Origin: Nocardioidaceae bacterium
GTDB lineage: Bacteria > Actinomycetota > Actinomycetes > Propionibacteriales > Nocardioidaceae
Direction of reading: 5' to 3'
DNA length: 11,028 nucleotides
Assembly (NCBI GenBank): GCA_013698435.1
Contig: JACCVA010000294.1
Coordinates: 1-11,028, forward strand
Positions 7,476-11,028 of this stretch are shown piece after piece. The position numbers and the translations under genes are program-made. The notes under the pieces were generated by a model. It was not told the origin of the DNA and searched no databases. It saw nothing but the letters and a program-made list of their open reading frames with translations. Position 1 is the stretch's first letter, and every line of letters starts with the position of its first letter.

Positions 7476-8083
7476 GCACATGCCGAGGAAGTGCAGACTG
7501 CGCGCTCCTTGCTTGCCGCCGAAGAGTCGCCCGTACCACGGGAACCTGGCCAGCACCGAGGGAGACATGGCGGCTCCGGTGGCGATCTGCAGGGGGGCCA
7601 GGACGAGGATCACGAGGAAGTACGCCAGCTTCTGAGCGGACTCGAAGGGTTGTCCGGGGATCGTCGGGGGGATATTGAACTGCAGGTAGGTGCCGATCGA
7701 GCGAATCGAGTCCGGGACGATGGACCAGCTGGTCGGTACCAGGTAGTGCCAGTAGCCGGTGGTGAAGATCATGACGACGTAGACGACGCCGGTGAGGATC
7801 CAGAACTGGATGCTCAGGAAGTGCCAGTGTCGGCCCAGGCCGAGCTTCTTGTGACCCGGGAGGCGACGAGCGGGGACCAGGACTCTTCTTCGTCGAGTGT
7901 CGACCAGGGCGTGCGCGAGTCGGCGGCGTACATCTTCTTGGACAACCTGAGCCATTCGCGGCCGGGTGGACAGTCCTCGCGCCAGTACTGCTTGGGGGAC
8001 CTCCAGGCCGCTGCGGAACAGCAGCACCATAAGAAAATGTTCACGAAGTGGGTGATCACCACCCACCAGGGAAAGAACTCAGG
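7468..8083 (-). pseudogene. Cytochrome b561-like membrane domain, frameshifted and truncated
   Basis: This is a di-heme cytochrome b module of the kind found with sulfite-oxidase-type molybdopterin enzymes and formate-dehydrogenase gamma subunits. Rebuilt order: PEFFPWWVVITHFVNIF and MVLLFRSGLEV (helix 1, with His), QYWREDCPPGREWLRLSKK, SLDE-type loop DEEESWSPLVA, LPGHKKLGLGRHWHFLSI then FWILTGVVYVVMIF (helix 2), YLVPTSWSIVPDSIR, AQKLAYFLVILVLAPLQIAT (helix 3), FPWYGRLFGGKQGARSLHFL (start of helix 4). Frame changes lie at about 8031, 7996 (C5 run) and 7862. Helix 4 stops midway and the following His heme ligand is lost where GH15 begins. Usable starts in frame are GTG 8062 or 8059; the frame is open into the end of the flavoprotein gene, so the true start is unclear. 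Position right after the flavoprotein suggests it once took electrons from that enzyme. Confidence 0.75.
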
Positions 8084-9818
8084 AACTGCGGCTCCTGGCG
8101 TGTTGGGGGGTTGCCGCCTGCCTCGTGCCGGTCCCCGCTCGGGCGAGGGGGTCGTCGTCCATGGCGGCGCCGCTCGCCATCCGTGCGGCGAGCCGGGAGG
8201 CCAGCGCCATGATCGTCAAGGCGGGGTTGGCCGAGCCCTGGGTGGGGCAGACCGACCCGTCGGCAACGAACAGGTTGGGTACGGCCCAGCTGCGCTGGTT
8301 GGCGTCGACCACGCTGGCCTGGGGGCTGGAACCCATCCGGGCACCCCCCACGAGGTGGGCATATCGGTAGATGGTGAGCACGTCCTGCGCATCGGCAGCG
8401 TGCAGGATGTCGGTGATGACCTCGGTGGAGTGGGCGATGTTGGACTTGTCGTTCTCGCACAGGGAGTAGTCCATGCGCGCGATGGGGATGCCGTACGGGT
8501 CTATGGGCTCGGCGATGGTGATCCGGTTCTCGGGCTGGGGCAAGAGCTCGTTGAGGACCCCGATCGTGGCCCAGTGGTTGTAGTCGCGCATGTACTCGCG
8601 CATCGCCCGCCCCCAGTGCCCGTCGGCGAGAACGTGCTCGGCCCACCCGATGGGCAGCGGGGAGACGGTCTGGATGGAGAAGCCCCGAGCGAATCCGCGG
8701 CTCAGGTCGGTCTCGTAGAACTGCTCGGAGGACACCTCCGGCGGCGGGGCCTTGTACATGCGCAGCTCGTCGGGGAACCGGCCGGTGGTCTGGCTGGCGC
8801 CTTGGACCATGATGTAGCGCCCGACCTGGTCCTCGTCGTTGCACAGACCGTGGGGGAAGCGAGATGAGATGGAGTTGAGCAGGAGCCGCGGGGTCTCGAT
8901 GGAGTAGCCGGCAATCGCAACGAATCGGGCGCGTTGCAGGATCTCGGCACCGCCGACCTCGTCGTGGTACACCACGCCGGTCGCTCGCCCGGTGGCCTGG
9001 TCGACTTCGACGCGGGCGGCCATGCAGTTCGCGCGGATCTCCACGGCATGCGCCAAGGCATCGGGCAGGTGGGTGACGTAGGGGCTGGCCTTGGCGTTGA
9101 CCTTGCAGCCCTGCAGGCAGTAGCCCCGGTAGATGCAGTGCGGCCGGTTGCCGAAGGTCCCGTTGACGATTCCGACGGGACCGACCCGCATCTCGATCCC
9201 GAGCTTGTGTGCCCCCTCCCAGAGCCGGGCGGCTGCCCCGGAGATCGGGTGCGGGGAGAAGGGGTAGCGGTGTGGGTGACCCCAGGGCCAGTTCTGGCCG
9301 GCGACCGGCAGCTCGGCCTCGACCTGCTCGTAGTGCGGACGCAGGTCCTCGTAGTTGATGGGCCAGTCGGCGCCGACGCCGTCGTCGGTGAGGGTGGAAA
9401 AGTCCGAGGGGTGGAACCGGGGGGTGTAACCGGCGTAGTGCACCATCGAACCGCCGACGCCGCGACCGGAGTTGTTCTTGCCCAGCTCGATCGGGTCCGC
9501 GCCGCCGATGATGCGGTTCTGGGTCCAGTACAGCTCGTGCGACCCGGCCTCGTCGGACACCCAGTCCTCGTCGGGGTGCCAGAACGGGCCGGCCTCGAGA
9601 ATGACGATGTTCCAGCCGTGCCGGGCCAGCCGCTGGGCCAGCACCGACCCGCCCGCGCCGGCGCCGACAATGACCAGGTCCACCTCTTCCCCGGGGGCGT
9701 ACTGACGCATGGTGTCCTCGCCCGGTAGTTCACGGGAGTGGACGTCGAGCAGGTACCGGGAGTCATTGTCGGAGGGCCCGATGGCTCCTTTGAGCAGACC
9801 GCGGAGCCGGTCAGCCAT
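8079..9818 (-). CDS. GMC-family FAD-dependent dehydrogenase, gluconate/glucose dehydrogenase flavoprotein type
   Basis: A 579-residue flavoprotein oxidising a sugar or alcohol. The FAD-binding motif GAGAGGS is at 52-58 with Glu75 for the ribose, and a second FAD contact lies at GRGVGGSMVHYAG (118-130). The catalytic pair is His488 (AHLVGGARMG) and Asn531 (QGSANPALTIMALASRLA), 43 residues apart. Cys228, Cys234 and Cys238 (HCIYRGYCLQGCKVNAK) have the C-x5-C-x3-C spacing that binds a 3Fe-4S cluster in bacterial FAD-glucose dehydrogenase, so electrons should leave through an Fe-S centre rather than to oxygen. There is no signal peptide, so the enzyme probably acts on the cytoplasmic side unless carried by a partner. 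The ATG at 9818 overlaps the end of the subunit 3 gene by 8 bases, so the two are coupled. The last 30 residues or so are polar and unlike the family; a G6 run at 8105-8110 lies there, and losing one base would join this frame to the cytochrome. Confidence 0.93.
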   Translation of the reverse strand: MADRLRGLLKGAIGPSDNDSRYLLDVHSRELPGEDTMRQYAPGEEVDLVIVGAGAGGSVLAQRLARHGWNIVILEAGPFWHPDEDWVSDEAGSHELYWTQNRIIGGADPIELGKNNSGRGVGGSMVHYAGYTPRFHPSDFSTLTDDGVGADWPINYEDLRPHYEQVEAELPVAGQNWPWGHPHRYPFSPHPISGAAARLWEGAHKLGIEMRVGPVGIVNGTFGNRPHCIYRGYCLQGCKVNAKASPYVTHLPDALAHAVEIRANCMAARVEVDQATGRATGVVYHDEVGGAEILQRARFVAIAGYSIETPRLLLNSISSRFPHGLCNDEDQVGRYIMVQGASQTTGRFPDELRMYKAPPPEVSSEQFYETDLSRGFARGFSIQTVSPLPIGWAEHVLADGHWGRAMREYMRDYNHWATIGVLNELLPQPENRITIAEPIDPYGIPIARMDYSLCENDKSNIAHSTEVITDILHAADAQDVLTIYRYAHLVGGARMGSSPQASVVDANQRSWAVPNLFVADGSVCPTQGSANPALTIMALASRLAARMASGAAMDDDPLARAGTGTRQAATPQHARSRSS

Positions 9819-10551
9819 GGCCGAGCCCCTGGTGTACGGCGTCGACCGGGTCCTCGCTGGTGGAGCCGTGGCGTTCGAAGGGTTCGGTGGTGCTCAAGGG
9901 CCCCAGACGCATGAAGCCGCGCGGGTAGGCGGGGCCCCCGAAGCCGATCTCGTTCCAGGCCCAGGGATGGGAGTAGAACCCGGCCAGGATCGCCCTCATG
10001 CAGACGCTCCAGGCACGGGCGATGTTGAGCTCCTCCCACGGTCCGCCGTCCAGATGAGCGTGAGCCAGGTCGTCGACGATGGTCTCGCGGTTCTCCGGGT
10101 CCGCCTCGGCGAAGCCGGCCGCGCCGTAGCGAGTCCGTGCGGTGTGGTCCAGGCCGTGCAGCACCAGTCGCCAGGTGTCACGATCATCGGGCATGTCGGC
10201 GTACTGGTAGCCGTCGAGTCGCCCGGCGGCCAGCTTGTCGTCGACGAACTCGGCGACCGGGACGCGAGGTTCGACGTCCTGGGCCATCACCGTGTCGCAG
10301 AACGCGCGCAGCGTCGGCTCCTGATCGGGGGTGAAGAAACGAAGCGGTGCAGGGTCCTTCAGTCGCGCCATCACGACCGACTTGGTCGCCTCGTCCCAGG
10401 TGTCAGCAGCCGACAAGACGTCGAAGTCGGGATAGCGTCCGACCATCTGCGGGCTGATTCCCACCTCTTGGCGAGGCAGCCAGGACGGATGCGGCGGCTC
10501 ACGATCAGGTCGCAGGTTGGGCAGGTGGGCATGGTCGCGAAAATCGGGCAT
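9811..10551 (-). CDS. Gluconate 2-dehydrogenase subunit 3 family protein
   Basis: A 246-residue small subunit that pairs with GMC flavoproteins in membrane gluconate and glucose dehydrogenases, where it stabilises or escorts the catalytic subunit. The family core is seen as RFFTPDQEPTLRAFCDTVMA at 71-90, then GLDHTARTRYGAAGF at 133-147, and the highly typical FYSHPWAWNEIGFGGPAYPR at 192-211 followed by GFMRLG. The N-terminus lacks the twin-arginine signal that many relatives have, which agrees with the missing signal on the flavoprotein. The ATG at 10551 is preceded by a strong GAGGGG site that begins inside the stop codon region of the upstream membrane protein gene (7-base gap between stop and start). 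Its own stop overlaps the flavoprotein start. The middle gene of a three-gene operon. Confidence 0.9.
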   Translation of the reverse strand: MPDFRDHAHLPNLRPDREPPHPSWLPRQEVGISPQMVGRYPDFDVLSAADTWDEATKSVVMARLKDPAPLRFFTPDQEPTLRAFCDTVMAQDVEPRVPVAEFVDDKLAAGRLDGYQYADMPDDRDTWRLVLHGLDHTARTRYGAAGFAEADPENRETIVDDLAHAHLDGGPWEELNIARAWSVCMRAILAGFYSHPWAWNEIGFGGPAYPRGFMRLGPLSTTEPFERHGSTSEDPVDAVHQGLGHG

Positions 10552-10558
10552 GATCCCC

Positions 10559-11017
10559 TCACTTCTCGCGCCGCAGGATGGCGGCGAGCAGACCCATCCC
10601 GCCGACCATGGCCATCAGCCCCGGCGCCGAGATCGGCGGCCCCATGGGCACGTTGTAGGACGCCATCGCCCAGCCGCCAGGCTTCCGGGCGACACCCCGA
10701 GCGTGGTAGTACTCCCCGACCAGTCCGTTGAGGGCGAAGACGGCCGAGGCCACCGGAAGGGCGGTCTTGGCCCAACGCTTGCTGAACACGCCACCGATGC
10801 CGGCGATGACCAGCGGTGGGGTAACCAGAATCGGACTCCACATGATCTTGTTGCCGAAGCTGGCCTTGTAGTGCTCAAGGTACACCTCCGCCCCGGTGAC
10901 CAGAGCCGCCGCCGCGGTCAAACCGGAGAGTGATCGCTCGAAACGGCCATGCTCGACATTGGCGAGAAGCCTGTCGAGCGCGTTCTCCACCGCCCGCGGA
11001 ATGTCCACGTCGGTCAT
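10559..11017 (-). CDS. Four-helix membrane protein, probable anchor of the flavin dehydrogenase
   Basis: A 152-residue protein with no firm family name. Four hydrophobic helices are seen at about 30-48 (LSGLTAAAALVTGAEVYL), 60-78 (WSPILVTPPLVIAGIGGVFS), 84-102 (KTALPVASAVFALNGLVGEYY) and 130-148 (SAPGLMAMVGGMGLLAAILR), with a basic C-terminal end. The loops carry motifs that look conserved in type: EHYKASFGNKIMWSP, YYHARGVARKPGG and YNVPMGPP. Histidines at 49 and 105 sit at helix ends and could contact heme or quinone, but this is only an idea. The ATG at 11017 is 11 bases from the window edge, so its promoter and any upstream gene cannot be seen. Being the first visible gene of the subunit 3/flavoprotein operon, it may dock a soluble dehydrogenase to the membrane and pass electrons to the quinone pool. 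Confidence 0.75.
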   Translation of the reverse strand: MTDVDIPRAVENALDRLLANVEHGRFERSLSGLTAAAALVTGAEVYLEHYKASFGNKIMWSPILVTPPLVIAGIGGVFSKRWAKTALPVASAVFALNGLVGEYYHARGVARKPGGWAMASYNVPMGPPISAPGLMAMVGGMGLLAAILRREK

Positions 11018-11028
11018 GGTCGCCGCCC

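Noticed and set aside
7311..8867. 518-codon open frame on the plus strand
   Set aside because: It is antisense to the GH15, cytochrome and flavoprotein genes. The translation is low-complexity Gly/Val/Asp-rich sequence with no domain, as expected opposite GC-rich coding DNA.
8934..9728. 264-codon open frame on the plus strand
   Set aside because: Antisense of the flavoprotein gene, whose sense strand carries all the GMC motifs; the antisense product has none.

Overview
The window comes from a GC-rich actinomycete-type genome. The signs are strong G/C bias at third codon positions, GTG starts, dense packing with ATGA stop/start overlaps, and families typical of Actinomycetota: a GAF-PP2C phosphatase, a long HHE hemerythrin, a trehalase/glucoamylase-type GH15, and a GMC plus gluconate-dehydrogenase subunit 3 pair. 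I cannot name the genus.

Layout, left to right. (1) 1-1450, minus strand: a GAF-PP2C phosphatase cut by the left edge and a hemerythrin HHE protein. Both are recognisable along their whole length but broken, with three frame changes in the first and two frame changes plus an early stop codon in the second. (2) 1663-2133, plus strand: an intact MarR-type repressor. (3) 2202-2217: a perfect 6+4+6 palindrome just upstream of the next operon, the best candidate operator. (4) 2256-6193, plus strand: a compact five-gene operon of a short-chain dehydrogenase with a C-terminal membrane anchor, a small membrane protein, a mandelate-racemase-type enolase-superfamily enzyme with all catalytic residues, an unrecognised one-helix protein, and an aldose 1-epimerase. 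Spacing is -4, -4, +3 and -23 bases. (5) 6243-8083, minus strand: a GH15 catalytic barrel and a cytochrome b561-like membrane domain. Each is split by several one-base frame changes, and they are joined to each other at about 7462-7475, so both have lost their normal partner half. (6) 8079-11017, minus strand: an intact three-gene operon of a four-helix membrane protein, gluconate 2-dehydrogenase subunit 3, and a GMC flavoprotein that carries a three-cysteine motif like the 3Fe-4S site of FAD-glucose dehydrogenase.

How it may work together. The plus-strand operon has the parts of an oxidative sugar or sugar-acid pathway: anomer conversion, NAD(P)-dependent oxidation, and abstraction of an alpha proton from a carboxylate. 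The adjacent MarR protein probably controls it. The minus-strand operon at the right looks like a membrane-linked, flavin-dependent sugar/alcohol dehydrogenase. The cytochrome b remnant directly downstream would have been a natural electron acceptor but now appears dead. Substrates cannot be read from sequence.

The most striking feature is the contrast between two islands full of frame breaks (about 1-1450 and 6243-8083) and intact genes around them. Either these genes are decaying, or the two stretches carry uncorrected sequencing errors. Several breaks are one-base losses in short homopolymers, which fits error; an in-frame stop, changes at conserved residues and the cytochrome/GH15 junction fit decay. 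No CRISPR array, rRNA, tRNA or transposase gene was seen.
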